From Endozoicomonas numazuensis (lineage in GTDB: Bacteria > Pseudomonadota > Gammaproteobacteria > Pseudomonadales > Endozoicomonadaceae): a stretch of DNA of 64,000 nt. Below, one piece after another: positions 19,546 through 29,619 of this stretch (position 1 is the stretch's first letter; every line of letters begins with the position of its first letter). The position numbers were made by a program, and so were the translations under genes. The stretch is taken from contig NZ_JOKH01000004.1 of assembly GCF_000722635.1 (NCBI RefSeq), positions 103,065-167,064 on the forward strand, in the 5' to 3' direction. Below the pieces are notes generated by a model. The model worked only from the letters and a program-made list of their open reading frames with translations, was not told the DNA's origin and searched no databases.

Positions 19546-19880
19546 AACCCATTGCCTTGTAATAAAGTTTGAACAACACCGAGAATAACAACACTCACGG
19601 CAGAGAGATAATGCTGCATTATCTTACCAAACAGCCTTTAGCAGTATCAGCAGCAGCGGAATGTTTCACCGAGAGAAAATTCGAATACCCAACCCCATAC
19701 TCTCAACTAACCGCCGAATAGTTTCGCCTCGCTACAAACCAGCATCTGGTTAATAATTGAAACCTGAATGAGAGAAAGGTATTAATCTGTGGAAACTTGA
19801 CAGCCTGCTTTCAGGTAGCAAACTGTCAAATCTGTTAGGGAAGGTGCGAACCAGTCCGTCATCCAAAACAGCCTATAAAC
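19546..19880. other. argJ-mutT intergenic region
   Basis: 335 bases without a gene. A nested hairpin (TTGACAG at 19797-19803 with CTGTCAA at 19823-19829, enclosing CCTG/CAGG) lies about 50 bases after the argJ stop; it lacks a T-run. Confidence 0.4.
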
Positions 19881-21098
19881 CTAAGTTCTGTACTCGGCAT
19901 TAATACGGACATATTCATGGGAGAGATCTGTCGTCCAGAGCGTTTCAGTGATATTTCCAGCACCCAGCTGGACACGAATCATAATCTCCTCCTGATTCAT
20001 CACCTTCTCCCCCTGTGCTTCGGTATAGCTCCCTGCAACACCACCACCTTCAACAATGCAGACGTCATTCAACCAGATGCCAACCCTGTCAATATTCAGC
20101 TCACTGATTTCTACCCTTCCTACTGCCGCCAGAATTCTGCCCCAGTTTGGATCACTGGCAAACAAGGCTGTTTTCACCAAAGGTGAATGTGCGATGGTAT
20201 AGGCAACCTCAAGAGCATCTGCGACGCTGCCAGCCTGCTCTACCTGAATGGTTACAAACTTGGTAGCACCTTCACCATCCTTCACAATGGCCTGAGCCAA
20301 TGTAACAGCTACTTCTTCAATCGCTTTTCTTAGAGCCTGATACAATTCCCCTTCTGATTGCATCAGCAATTCATTCCCCGCTTTACCCGTAGCAACCAGC
20401 ATGCAGCAATCGTTTGTAGAGGTATCACCCTCTACAGAAATTCTATTAAACGACTGATTAACAGCATCAGACAGCAGTTTCTGCAACACCGCCTGATCCA
20501 CAGAAACATCAGTAGCAATAAATGCCAGCATAGTAGCCATGTTAGGCTTGATCATGCCTGACCCTTTACTGATACCCGTGACTGTATATACCCTGCCATC
20601 AACTTCAAACTGAAGACTGGCTCCTTTGGGCCGGGTATCGGTAGTCAGTATGCCTTCTCCTGCAGAATGCCAGCCATCTTCACTCAAGCTCGAGAATGCT
20701 GCTGGCAATCCTGACACGATTCGGTCAACAGGCAACGGCTCACCAATAACCCCCGTCGAAAAGGGCAACACCTTGTCTTCAGATACACAAGCAGCTTCAG
20801 CCAGAGCACGACACACGTCAGAAGCATTCTTCATGCCCTGTTCACCTGTGCCCGCATTGGCATTACCTGTATTGATAACAAAATACTCAGGCGAATGATT
20901 AATACGACTTTTGGCAAGGTGGACTGGAGCTGCACAAAAACGGTTCAAGGTAAACACACCGGCAACCGCTGCCCCCTGATCCCAGTTCATAACAACAAGA
21001 TCCTTGCGATCAGGCTTCTTGATACCAGCCTCTGTCGTCCCCAGCCGAAAGCCACTGACGGGGTACATTTCAGGCCAGCTCTCTGGTCCTACTGCCAT
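19881..21098 (-). CDS. argJ: Bifunctional ornithine acetyltransferase / N-acetylglutamate synthase
   Basis: Transfers the acetyl group from N-acetylornithine to glutamate, recycling the acetyl group in arginine synthesis; some members can also use acetyl-CoA. The protein cleaves itself at a conserved threonine: here KGSGMIKPNMATML gives Thr189 as nucleophile and new N terminus of the beta subunit. It has 405 residues, the usual length. GGAGAT precedes the start. With argG earlier in the window, two arginine genes are present but not adjacent. Confidence 0.95.
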   Translation of the reverse strand: MAVGPESWPEMYPVSGFRLGTTEAGIKKPDRKDLVVMNWDQGAAVAGVFTLNRFCAAPVHLAKSRINHSPEYFVINTGNANAGTGEQGMKNASDVCRALAEAACVSEDKVLPFSTGVIGEPLPVDRIVSGLPAAFSSLSEDGWHSAGEGILTTDTRPKGASLQFEVDGRVYTVTGISKGSGMIKPNMATMLAFIATDVSVDQAVLQKLLSDAVNQSFNRISVEGDTSTNDCCMLVATGKAGNELLMQSEGELYQALRKAIEEVAVTLAQAIVKDGEGATKFVTIQVEQAGSVADALEVAYTIAHSPLVKTALFASDPNWGRILAAVGRVEISELNIDRVGIWLNDVCIVEGGGVAGSYTEAQGEKVMNQEEIMIRVQLGAGNITETLWTTDLSHEYVRINAEYRT

Positions 21099-21226
21099 GA
21101 TTTGTCCATCTCCTGTCTTTTAATTCGAAAATAACCTTGAGCCAATAGTTTCAGATCAACTTGAATCAAGAAAATGACTACTGAATCTGAACCGGCTGAG
21201 CTTTTCGTTAGAAAGGTTGATAATTC

Positions 21227-21258
21227 AAGCCAGAGAGCCTTCGCTCATCTGGCTTTTT
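21227..21258. other. Hairpin between aroA and argJ
   Basis: AAGCCAGA (21227-21234) pairs with TCTGGCTT (21248-21255), with an inner GAG/CTC pair. A T-run follows only on the plus strand, where there is no gene to terminate. It may still mark the end of the aroA message. Confidence 0.35.
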
Positions 21259-21300
21259 GCGAAACACAGTTATAGTTAGTTATTCGCATTATGTAACTAC

Positions 21301-22578
21301 TTATTCGAAAAGCTCTTCAAATATCTGAAAGTAAGTTGGGAAAGTCTTTGAGGTACAACCAGGATCATTAATGGTAATAGGACTGCCACCAAATGCTGCC
21401 AGAGAAAAGCACATAGCCATTCTGTGGTCATCATAAGTATCTATGGAGGCAGACAATACTCGCTCAGGTGGATTAATAACAATGTAGTCTTCACCTTCTT
21501 CCACTTCAGCCCCCACTTTACGCAGTTCTGTTGCCATAGCTGAAAGCCGGTCTGTTTCCTTTACCCGCCAGTTATAAATATTGCGAATCGCAGTCTGTCC
21601 TTCAGCAAACAGTGCGGTCGTAGCAATGGTCATGGCTGCATCAGGAATGTGGTTCAAATCAACATCAACACCTTTGAGCACACTTTTTTCTACTTCAATC
21701 CAGTTGTCACTCCAGGTGACTTTAGCCCCCATTTGCTCCAGGACTTCAGCAAAACGGGCATCCCCCTGAACACTGGCATTACCCGTGCCATGCACCCTGA
21801 GTTTGCCACCGATGGCTGCTGCTGCAAGAAAATAAGAAGCTGAGGAAGCATCCCCTTCAACCATTATCTCACCCGGAGCCTGGTAAGTTTGCCCCCCATC
21901 AATAACAAAACTCTGATAATCATTGTTCTGAACATCAACCCCAAAGCGTTTCATCACTGAAAGCGTAATATCTATGTAGGGCTTGGACACCAACTCACCA
22001 TCAATAGTAATGAGGGTTCTGTCCTTCGCCAGAGGAGCAGCCATCAGCATGGCTGTCAGAAACTGACTGGAGATATCTCCCCTGATACGGACTTCACCGC
22101 CACTAAGACCAGAACCAGAGATTTTGAGTGGCGGGTAGTTTTTTTCTCCCAGATACTCAATGCTTGCACCGGCTTCTGTAAGACAGGAGACTAAATCACC
22201 AATAGGCCGCTCATACATTCTGGGCTCACCCGTCAGAGTGTATTCACCTTCACCAAGACACAACGCTGCGGTTAAAGGCCTCATAGCCGTACCCGCATTA
22301 CCCAGGAACATCGTCAGAGTTTGACCAGAACCCAGAGGGCCAGCCAGTCCTGTCATTTTACAAACAGTATTGTTTTCAGACAGCTGATATTGAACACCCA
22401 ACTCTTTGAGAGCCTTCAGCATATAGCGAACATCATCGCTATCCAGAAGGTTGGTAATGGTTGTCGTACCCTCGGCCAGCGCAGCCAGCAGCAAGATACG
22501 ATTGGACAGGCTTTTTGAGCCAGGAATAGAGACCTCCCCTTGAACACGGGAGATGGGCTTTAATACGAGTTGCTCCAT
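21301..22578 (-). CDS. aroA: 3-Phosphoshikimate 1-carboxyvinyltransferase (EPSP synthase)
   Basis: Joins shikimate 3-phosphate and phosphoenolpyruvate in aromatic amino acid synthesis. It begins [23 protein letters not shown], with the family block PGSKSLSNR. Later conserved blocks [10 protein letters not shown] and RVKETDRL are present. The ATG at 22578 gives 425 residues (427 in E. coli); an in-frame ATG 48 bases upstream adds residues not found in the family. The class is type I by its [10 protein letters not shown] sequence. It lies between secA (separated by a terminator) and argJ. Confidence 0.95.
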   Translation of the reverse strand: MEQLVLKPISRVQGEVSIPGSKSLSNRILLLAALAEGTTTITNLLDSDDVRYMLKALKELGVQYQLSENNTVCKMTGLAGPLGSGQTLTMFLGNAGTAMRPLTAALCLGEGEYTLTGEPRMYERPIGDLVSCLTEAGASIEYLGEKNYPPLKISGSGLSGGEVRIRGDISSQFLTAMLMAAPLAKDRTLITIDGELVSKPYIDITLSVMKRFGVDVQNNDYQSFVIDGGQTYQAPGEIMVEGDASSASYFLAAAAIGGKLRVHGTGNASVQGDARFAEVLEQMGAKVTWSDNWIEVEKSVLKGVDVDLNHIPDAAMTIATTALFAEGQTAIRNIYNWRVKETDRLSAMATELRKVGAEVEEGEDYIVINPPERVLSASIDTYDDHRMAMCFSLAAFGGSPITINDPGCTSKTFPTYFQIFEELFE

Positions 22579-22659
22579 TGGACTTCTTATCTGGCTGAAT
22601 GATGTGGAGCGTGGATTATACCGCAATACATCAATAAATCAGCTGATGTAAAGCAGACC

Positions 22660-22693
22660 AGAAAAGAAAACAGGCCGCAAAAGCGGCCTGTTT
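22660..22693 (-). terminator. Rho-independent terminator of secA
   Basis: Perfect 11-bp stem AAACAGGCCGC / GCGGCCTGTTT with a 4-base loop, followed on the minus strand by TCTTTTC. It separates secA from aroA, so aroA must have its own promoter or depend on readthrough. Confidence 0.88.
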
Positions 22694-22717
22694 CTTGATT
22701 AATACAAGCGATCAGGG

Positions 22718-25447
22718 TCAGACAATTTTACCGTGACACTGCTTATACTTTTTGCCAGAGCCACAAGGACATGGTTCATTTCGACCTACTTTCCGGCTCT
22801 CGCGCACAAAAGGCTCACTCACACCTTCCAGAGACTCACCTTCTTCTTCTGGATCATCAGCCAAACCCTGAGCTTGTTCGTGCTGGAATTGCATGCGACG
22901 TATCAGCTCCTGACGACGCTGCTCTTCCATTTCCTCAGTACGGTCATCCTGTTGCACCTGAACATGAGAAAGAATACGAACGGTATCAGTCTTGATCTCT
23001 TCCAACATGGACTGGAACAGTTCAAAGGCTTCACGCTTATATTCCTGTTTAGGGTTCTTTTGAGCGTAGCCTCTCAAGTGGATCCCCTGACGAAGATGAT
23101 CCATGGTAGCCAGATGCTCTTTCCATTTATCATCCAACACACGCATGAGGATATGCTTCTCAAAATTCCTCAATGGTTCTTCACCCGCAAGCTCTTCTTT
23201 TTGCTTGTAGCTGGTGATCACCTCATCAAGAATTTTTTGTCTCAGACCTTCCTCTTCAAGCTTGTCATCTTCATCCAGCCATTTCTGGATCGGCAGCTGT
23301 ATTGCCAGTTCTGCCCCAAGCTTCTGCTCCAGTCCTTTTACATCCCACTGCTCTTCAAGACTTTCTGGTGGAATATGCTGGGAAATTACATCGCTCACCA
23401 CTTCATCCCGCATACTGTCGATGCTGGATTGCACGTTTTCTGAGTTCAGCAATTCATCACGCTGCTTGTAGACAACTCTGCGCTGGTCATTGGCAACATC
23501 ATCGTACTCAAGCAACTGCTTACGAATATCAAAGTTACGACCTTCGACCTTACGCTGGGCTTTTTCGATCGCATTGGTCACCATACGATGCTCAATAGCT
23601 TCGCCTTTCTCCATACCCAGGGCTTTCATGAAACTCTTCACCCGGTCAGAGGCAAAGATACGCATCAGATTGTCTTCCAGAGACAGGTAAAAGCGTGAAG
23701 AACCCGGATCACCCTGACGCCCAGATCGACCACGCAACTGGTTATCAATACGACGAGACTCATGGCGCTCAGTACCGATAATATGCAGGCCACCGGCCTC
23801 CAGAACAGCTTTGTGACGCTTTTGCCAATCAGACTTGATCTGATCTTCCTGCTCCTGATTCGGATCCTCAATCGCAGACAACTCGGCTTCCCAGCTCCCC
23901 CCCAGGATAATATCGGTACCACGGCCCGCCATGTTGGTAGCAATGGTGATAGCTCCCGGACGACCCGCCTGGGCAATGATCTCAGCTTCTTTCTCGTGGA
24001 ATTTGGCATTCAGAACATTGTGTGGGATTTTTGCCTTATTCAAAGCATTGGACAACAACTCAGAAGAATCAATGGAGGCAGTACCCACCAGAACAGGGCG
24101 CTCCTGCTTCACTGTCTCCTTAATGTCGGCAATAATAGCTTCATATTTTTCTTCAATAGTGAGGTAGACCAGGTCATTACCATCCTGGCGCACCATGGGC
24201 TTGTGAGTCGGAATAACAATAACATCCAGACCATAAATCTGGCGAAGCTCAAAAGCTTCTGTATCTGCTGTACCGGTCATACCAGACAGCTTTTCATAGA
24301 GTCGGAAGTAGTTCTGGAAAGTAGTGGATGCCAGCGTCTGGCTTTCTGCCTGAATATTCAGTCCTTCCTTGGCTTCCAACGCCTGATGCAGGCCTTCGGA
24401 GAGACGACGACCCGGCATGGTTCGTCCGGTATGTTCATCAACAAGAAGCACCTCATCTTCTGCCACTATGTATTCAACATTCCGGGTGAACAGCACATGA
24501 GCTTTCAGGGCAGCATTGACATGATGCAGCATGTTGAGGTTATGAGCTGAATAGAGGCTTTCAGCTTCAGGAAGCAATCCTAGCTTCTGAAGCTGCTCTT
24601 CAATAAACAGATGACCCACTTCAGTCAGTTCAACCTGACGGGTCTTTTCATCTACCAGATAGTGACCGGTAGGCTCTTCACCTTCTTCCAGTTCACCTTC
24701 CTGCTTCTTCAGCTGAGGTGCCAGCTTGTTCATCTGCTTGTAAAGCTCAGATGAATCTTCAGCAGGACCAGAGATAATAAGCGGGGTTCTGGCTTCATCT
24801 ATCAGGATAGAGTCCACTTCATCGACAACGGAGTAGTGCAATTCACGCTGAAACTTGTCTTCCTTGCGAAAAGCCATGTTGTCGCGAAGATAATCAAAAC
24901 CGAATTCGTTATTTGTGCCGTAAGTAATGTCAGCCTGATAAGCTGCTCTTTTTTCTTCTGGAGACTGTTGTGGAACGACTACCCCTACAGTAAGACCGAG
25001 AAACTCATAGAGCGTACTCATCCACCGAGCATCACGACGTGCCAGGTAGTCATTGACAGTAACGACATGAACCCCTTTACCCGTGATGGCGTTCAGGTAA
25101 ACAGGCAATGTAGCCATCAGCGTTTTACCTTCACCGGTCCTCATTTCTGCAATGCGACCTTCGTGAAGAGTAATACCACCGATCAACTGGACATCGAAAT
25201 GCCTCATTCCCATGCTTCGCTTACTGCCCTCTCTAACAACAGCAAAAGCTTCGGGTAGCAGAGCATCAAGATTTTCACCCTGCTGATAGCGATCTTTCAA
25301 CGACTGGGTCTTGCCCCGGAGTTCATCATCACTGAGACCTGAGAGTTGATCTTCCAGAGCATTGATCTGTTTGACCAGCTTGCTCATCCGTTTCAGCTGG
25401 CGATCATTCCGGCTGCCGATAATTTTTTTGACTAACGAAGCTAACAT
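22718..25447 (-). CDS. secA: Preprotein translocase ATPase SecA
   Basis: Motor that pushes unfolded secretory proteins through SecYEG. It is 909 residues long. Walker A MRTGEGKT lies at 102-109, the DEAD-like [13 protein letters not shown] follows near 206-218, and the second nucleotide-binding fold contains MAGRGTDI. The C-terminal zinc motif is complete (Cys893, Cys895, Cys904, His905), the segment that binds SecB and phospholipid. No secM-like gene is seen upstream; an M23 peptidase occupies that position, as in pseudomonads. Confidence 0.98.
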   Translation of the reverse strand: MLASLVKKIIGSRNDRQLKRMSKLVKQINALEDQLSGLSDDELRGKTQSLKDRYQQGENLDALLPEAFAVVREGSKRSMGMRHFDVQLIGGITLHEGRIAEMRTGEGKTLMATLPVYLNAITGKGVHVVTVNDYLARRDARWMSTLYEFLGLTVGVVVPQQSPEEKRAAYQADITYGTNNEFGFDYLRDNMAFRKEDKFQRELHYSVVDEVDSILIDEARTPLIISGPAEDSSELYKQMNKLAPQLKKQEGELEEGEEPTGHYLVDEKTRQVELTEVGHLFIEEQLQKLGLLPEAESLYSAHNLNMLHHVNAALKAHVLFTRNVEYIVAEDEVLLVDEHTGRTMPGRRLSEGLHQALEAKEGLNIQAESQTLASTTFQNYFRLYEKLSGMTGTADTEAFELRQIYGLDVIVIPTHKPMVRQDGNDLVYLTIEEKYEAIIADIKETVKQERPVLVGTASIDSSELLSNALNKAKIPHNVLNAKFHEKEAEIIAQAGRPGAITIATNMAGRGTDIILGGSWEAELSAIEDPNQEQEDQIKSDWQKRHKAVLEAGGLHIIGTERHESRRIDNQLRGRSGRQGDPGSSRFYLSLEDNLMRIFASDRVKSFMKALGMEKGEAIEHRMVTNAIEKAQRKVEGRNFDIRKQLLEYDDVANDQRRVVYKQRDELLNSENVQSSIDSMRDEVVSDVISQHIPPESLEEQWDVKGLEQKLGAELAIQLPIQKWLDEDDKLEEEGLRQKILDEVITSYKQKEELAGEEPLRNFEKHILMRVLDDKWKEHLATMDHLRQGIHLRGYAQKNPKQEYKREAFELFQSMLEEIKTDTVRILSHVQVQQDDRTEEMEEQRRQELIRRMQFQHEQAQGLADDPEEEGESLEGVSEPFVRESRKVGRNEPCPCGSGKKYKQCHGKIV

Positions 25448-25888
25448 AGATTGGTTACAGTCTCACTCTGATTCCGGGGCTGCCTCTCTTGCCGACAATC
25501 CCGGGTGGGCGGACAAGCTAAAGAACAGCCGAATATTCTATGACAATCACACAAAAGTCTCATCCATATTAGCTATAAATCTGGCCCAGAATGCTTAATA
25601 AGCCATAAACATAAAGCTCAAGATGGCGTTGTATTGACTGACGTCAACGCTCGACGCTTGCAGCAAGCCTGAATAAAACGCAGAAAATCCTGCACTCATA
25701 GGCATTTATACTTGCCAACAATGGATATAGGGACTGGAAAGAAAAGTTTCAAGGGCAGGAAGGTTTTTTATTTCATCGTCAGTTCAGACGATCAGGTTTT
25801 TCATTTTCAGGCAGTACTCATGAAAAACCAAGAAAGCCTCTCAAACTATGGAATCTAGCGGACTCTCTAAACAGACTCGAATATAAAA
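25448..25888. other. Intergenic region between secA and the M23 peptidase gene
   Basis: No gene is seen. A short inverted repeat (ATCGTC / GACGAT near 25775-25792) lies after the peptidase gene; it has only a 6-bp stem and is weak as a terminator. No SecM-like arrest peptide frame was recognised upstream of secA. Confidence 0.45.
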
Positions 25889-26824
25889 CTATTTACTGGC
25901 GCGATAAATATAACGTTGGGGATCGACATGCTTACCATGACGAATCACCTCAAAATGGACATGAGGACCTGTAGAGCGGCCCGAGCTACCCATTTCCGCA
26001 ATAGCCTGACCACGAGTGACAATATCTCCCACTTTGACCTTACTGGCCTGATTGTGAGCATAGCGGGTCACATAGCCGTTGCCGTGGTTAATCTCAACCA
26101 GAAGACCGTAACCAAAGCGATCACCCGACCAGGTTACGACTCCGGCAGCCACTGCAATAATATCCGATCCTCGCTTCCCGGCCATATCGATACCTGAGTG
26201 CCAGGCTCTTTTACCGGTAAAGGGATCCGTTCTCTGCCCAAAACGAGATGAAAGCCAGCCTTTCTTTACAGGGAGACCTGCAATAAAGGCTTCATCACTG
26301 ATCGCCCTGTTAGCCACCAGACTGATCAGAATATCAAACTGTTGCTCACGGCTATCGATTTGCTCAGAAAGCTGATCAATGGCGTCTATCAAAGAAGGTT
26401 TTGAATAAAGGGATTCAGTCGCAGGTAATTCTTCCGGACCACCAATAGCTGGCACATCATCGAAGGAAAACTCGCCATCATCCAGCTTGGCAGTCACCGT
26501 GAGCCGCTCTCCCAGAGCGTCAAGACGAGTAATTCGACCTTGCAATTCAGCCAGCCGAATGGTCAGCGCATCAATCTGCTGCTCAGCAGCAAGACGAACA
26601 TTTTCAACTTCCTTTTTTTGATCACTGAGAGTTTCCTGCCACTGCTGTACACCCTCTTCAGTAAGAACCACACCAGGCTCAGCATTCAGGAAAAGATAGG
26701 TAAAGCCTCCACCCAGCACCATGCAGAGCGAAATCACCGAAATTGCAGCCAGCGTCAGCCGCCTGCCTGTTACCCTGAACGATTGCGTTCGAGAGTTATC
26801 TTGCTTTACAACAATGACTTTCAT
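25889..26824 (-). CDS. M23 family (LytM-type) metallopeptidase
   Basis: Periplasmic peptidoglycan endopeptidase or amidase activator anchored in the inner membrane. A single membrane segment lies at about 24-47, followed by a coiled-coil-like stretch (60-110) and the LytM domain (about 185-308). The zinc and catalytic residues are complete: His209 and Asp213 (HSGID), His257 (RYAH), and His288 and His290 in HVHFEV. This suggests an active enzyme rather than a degenerate EnvC/NlpD-like activator. It sits between lpxC and secA, as in Pseudomonas. Confidence 0.9.
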   Translation of the reverse strand: MKVIVVKQDNSRTQSFRVTGRRLTLAAISVISLCMVLGGGFTYLFLNAEPGVVLTEEGVQQWQETLSDQKKEVENVRLAAEQQIDALTIRLAELQGRITRLDALGERLTVTAKLDDGEFSFDDVPAIGGPEELPATESLYSKPSLIDAIDQLSEQIDSREQQFDILISLVANRAISDEAFIAGLPVKKGWLSSRFGQRTDPFTGKRAWHSGIDMAGKRGSDIIAVAAGVVTWSGDRFGYGLLVEINHGNGYVTRYAHNQASKVKVGDIVTRGQAIAEMGSSGRSTGPHVHFEVIRHGKHVDPQRYIYRASK

Positions 26825-27231
26825 CTAAGGAAGCCCTGACCCCAATGGTTTTATAGTCTCCGGATCTACAGCATCGATCTTCAGATCACGGAACATTCAA
26901 ATTATCGACTCAAACCAAAAAACTGTATTGACTCAATTATTATGGAAATCGCATCCTGCTGCCCGGGCTTCAATGCAAAAGGCGATAGAGCGTCGTATCC
27001 ATAACCTGTCCTGAGGAAGGACAGCGCTTTCCAGCTATGAAGAATTGACACAAAAATACAAACTACAGGACCTTGGTCATAAAAGTCACTTTGCTGTCGT
27101 TCTCCAACATCCTTATATTTTTCGCCAAGATAAGTCCATTTAAGCTAAAAATCATACACAGCGGGAGAGCATCCCAAAAAAGGTCGCTTCAGCGACCTTT
27201 TTTGAAAGTGGATCAATGCACCCCATAAGGG
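26825..27231. other. lpxC to M23 peptidase intergenic region
   Basis: Holds the lpxC terminator at its right end (27176-27203). The remainder presumably holds the promoter of the peptidase gene, but no clear -35/-10 pair was found. Confidence 0.45.
27175..27203 (-). terminator. Rho-independent terminator of the dcw/lpxC transcription unit
   Basis: Stem AAAAAAGGTCGCT / AGCGACCTTTTTT (27176-27188 and 27191-27203) with a tight loop, about 30 bases after the lpxC stop. It marks the end of the long mraZ-lpxC gene series. Confidence 0.88.
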
Positions 27232-28146
27232 TTAAGCAGAGACCGCCACCGGCTTGAGATAGGAAATCGGTGCCACTTCGGCATTCTCAAAGGTCACCAC
27301 CTCCCAGGCGCTTTCATTCTCAAGCAGAGAACGAACCAGCTTATTGTTCAATTCATGTCCGGACTTATATCCAACGAACTGCCCAATCAGGCTATTACCA
27401 AGAAGATACAGGTCACCGATAGCATCCAGAATCTTGTGTTTAACCAGCTCATCGTGATAGCGCAGACCATCTTCGTTCAGAATACGATAGTCATCCACCA
27501 CCACTACATTATCTACACTGCCACCCAGTGCCAGGTTTTGTGAGCGAAGGTACTCAACGTCACGCATAAACCCGAAAGTACGCGCGCGACTGACTTCTTT
27601 GACAAAAGAAGTACTGGAGAAATCAATCTCAGAGGTCTGCGAACGACCTTTAAAGACCGGGTGATCAAAATAAATAGTAAAACTGACCTTGAAGCCGTCA
27701 TAAGGCTTGAAAGTAGCAGTCTTTTCACCGTCAGTAACGGTCACTTCTTTCTTGATACGAATAAACTTCTTGGCAGCCTCCTGCTCCTGAATACCCGCAG
27801 ACTGAATCAGGAAAACAAAAGGACCAGCACTACCGTCCATAATCGGCACTTCATGGGCACTAACTTCGACATAGGCATTATCAATACCCAGTCCAGCCAT
27901 TGCTGAAAGCAGATGCTCAACGGTATCTACCCGAATACCGTCTTTCTGCAAAGAGGTACACAGGGTCGTTTGTCCGACATACTCTGCGCGAGCAGGAATC
28001 TCCACCACAGGATCAAGATCTGTGCGGCAGAAAATAATGCCAGTATCGACGGGAGCCGGCTTCAGGGTCAGATAGACCTTTTCGCCGGAATGTAACCCCA
28101 CTCCCGTAGCTCGAATAATATTTTTCAGGGTACGCTGTCTGATCAT
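27232..28146 (-). CDS. lpxC: UDP-3-O-acyl-N-acetylglucosamine deacetylase LpxC
   Basis: Zinc enzyme that commits UDP-GlcNAc derivatives to lipid A synthesis. The zinc ligands are all visible at the same positions as in Pseudomonas: His78 (VEHLL), His237 and Asp241 (HKILDAIGD). The ATG at 28146 begins MIRQRTLKN, as in the family, and gives 304 residues; an in-frame ATG 24 bases upstream is not supported. The gene directly follows ftsZ, the standard order, and is followed by a terminator. Confidence 0.96.
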   Translation of the reverse strand: MIRQRTLKNIIRATGVGLHSGEKVYLTLKPAPVDTGIIFCRTDLDPVVEIPARAEYVGQTTLCTSLQKDGIRVDTVEHLLSAMAGLGIDNAYVEVSAHEVPIMDGSAGPFVFLIQSAGIQEQEAAKKFIRIKKEVTVTDGEKTATFKPYDGFKVSFTIYFDHPVFKGRSQTSEIDFSSTSFVKEVSRARTFGFMRDVEYLRSQNLALGGSVDNVVVVDDYRILNEDGLRYHDELVKHKILDAIGDLYLLGNSLIGQFVGYKSGHELNNKLVRSLLENESAWEVVTFENAEVAPISYLKPVAVSA

Positions 28147-28239
28147 GATAACGCTATTCCGCGACCTCAAAGGCCCCTGTTATTTGAATGCAACAACCTA
28201 TTGTAACAAAAGTTACATATGACACAACCGGTCATTCAC

Positions 28240-29433
28240 TCAATCGGCCTGGCGACGCAAAAACGCCGGTATATCCAGGTAATCTACATTGTCAGTTGAT
28301 GGTGCCTGCCTGCGGGGCTTTTCAACTTCCTCTACCTCAGACTGTTCTGCAGCTTTATTACGAACATGAGGAGGAATATCAAGCTCCTTGAGATTCAGGG
28401 TACCGTCTGGACGGGTCGCCTTGGACTTGGAACCATCAACCACCTTAAGTGACTGCTCTTGCTTATCTTCGCCTTCTCCAAGACCAGTAGCAACGACAGT
28501 CACTCTTAATTCATCCGTCATTTCCGGATCAATAACCGTGCCAACCACTGTGGTGGCATTATCTGAAGCAAACTCACGTACAGTATCACCCACTTCGTGG
28601 AACTCACCCACAGAAAGATCAAGACCTGCAGTAATATTAACCAGCACACCACGAGCTCCCTGGAGATTAACATCTTCCAGGAGAGGACTGCGAATAGCAC
28701 GCTCAGCTGCTTCAATGGCCCTGTTACTTCCTGTCGCAGAGCCTGTACCCATCATAGCCATGCCCATTTCAGACATAACCGTACGCACGTCAGCAAAGTC
28801 TACGTTAATCAGACCATCACGGGTAATTAACTCCGAAATGCCCTGAACGGCACCCAGCAGCACATCATTGGCTGCACCAAATGCGTTCAGCAAACTGACA
28901 TCACGCCCCAAAACGGGCAGAAGATTCTCATTGGGAATGCAGATAAGAGAGTCTACGCTCTCTTTAAGCTGATTCAAACCCTCTTCTGCCACAGACATTC
29001 TACGTCGCCCTTCAAATGAGAATGGCTTAGTGACTACCGCAACAGTCAGTGCTCCCATCTCTCTGGCAATTTCGGCGACTACCGGAGCCGCCCCGGTTCC
29101 TGTACCACCACCCATCCCGGCGGTAATAAAAACCATATCAGAGCCGGCTAACACTTCTGAAATCCGGTCTCTGTCTTCCATTGCTGCTTCACGCCCCACT
29201 TCCGGGTTCGCTCCAGCACCAAGCCCACGAGTAATGTTGGCTCCCAGCTGCAAATGAGTATGCGCCTGAAGGTGCTGCTTTTTCAGTGCCTGAGAATCAG
29301 TATTGGCACAGACAAACTCAACCCCTTCCAGCTGACTGTTCAGCATGTGACAAACCGCGTTACCGCCACCGCCACCTACGCCTACGACTTTTATCACCGC
29401 TTCCTGCGGTACATTATCCACCAGTTCAAACAT
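28240..29433 (-). CDS. ftsZ: Cell division GTPase FtsZ
   Basis: Tubulin-like protein that forms the division ring. The GTP-binding signature GGGTGTGA is at 108-115. The conserved C-terminal tail that binds FtsA and ZipA is present as DYLDIPAFLRRQ. It has 397 residues. A strong ribosome binding site (AGGAG) precedes the ATG. It is separated from ftsA by 186 bases that contain a hairpin with a T-run. Confidence 0.98.
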   Translation of the reverse strand: MFELVDNVPQEAVIKVVGVGGGGGNAVCHMLNSQLEGVEFVCANTDSQALKKQHLQAHTHLQLGANITRGLGAGANPEVGREAAMEDRDRISEVLAGSDMVFITAGMGGGTGTGAAPVVAEIAREMGALTVAVVTKPFSFEGRRRMSVAEEGLNQLKESVDSLICIPNENLLPVLGRDVSLLNAFGAANDVLLGAVQGISELITRDGLINVDFADVRTVMSEMGMAMMGTGSATGSNRAIEAAERAIRSPLLEDVNLQGARGVLVNITAGLDLSVGEFHEVGDTVREFASDNATTVVGTVIDPEMTDELRVTVVATGLGEGEDKQEQSLKVVDGSKSKATRPDGTLNLKELDIPPHVRNKAAEQSEVEEVEKPRRQAPSTDNVDYLDIPAFLRRQAD

Positions 29434-29507
29434 GGCCCTCTCCTTTCTATCACCGTAAACAGGATATTTTCTGAATATTTATTGCCACAACAATTCGCTT
29501 ACTTTCC

Positions 29508-29545
29508 CGAAAAACACACTGCAAAACGTTATTTTGCTGTGTGTT
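29508..29545 (-). terminator. Hairpin with T-run between ftsA and ftsZ (possible attenuator)
   Basis: Arms 29513-29526 and 29532-29545 pair at 13 of 14 positions with a 5-base loop. Read on the minus strand the hairpin ends in GTGTTTTTC, so it resembles a weak terminator inside the operon. It could reduce or separate ftsZ transcription from the upstream genes. Confidence 0.45.
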
Positions 29546-29619
29546 CCCTTTCACCGTCGACAAACCAATCATTGCCTATTTGTAAGCAAACACTTCTGCT
29601 GATGGCATCAGCCTCTCAA

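Noticed and set aside
23762-24550. 262-codon plus-strand frame opposite secA
   Set aside because: It lies wholly within secA, which is certain from its motifs; the translated product has no recognisable feature and the start lacks a ribosome binding site.
25448-25700. secM-like arrest peptide upstream of secA
   Set aside because: No reading frame with an export signal and a proline-containing arrest motif was seen.
25775-25792. Terminator after the M23 peptidase gene
   Set aside because: The stem is only 6 bp and the T-run is on the wrong strand for the peptidase gene.
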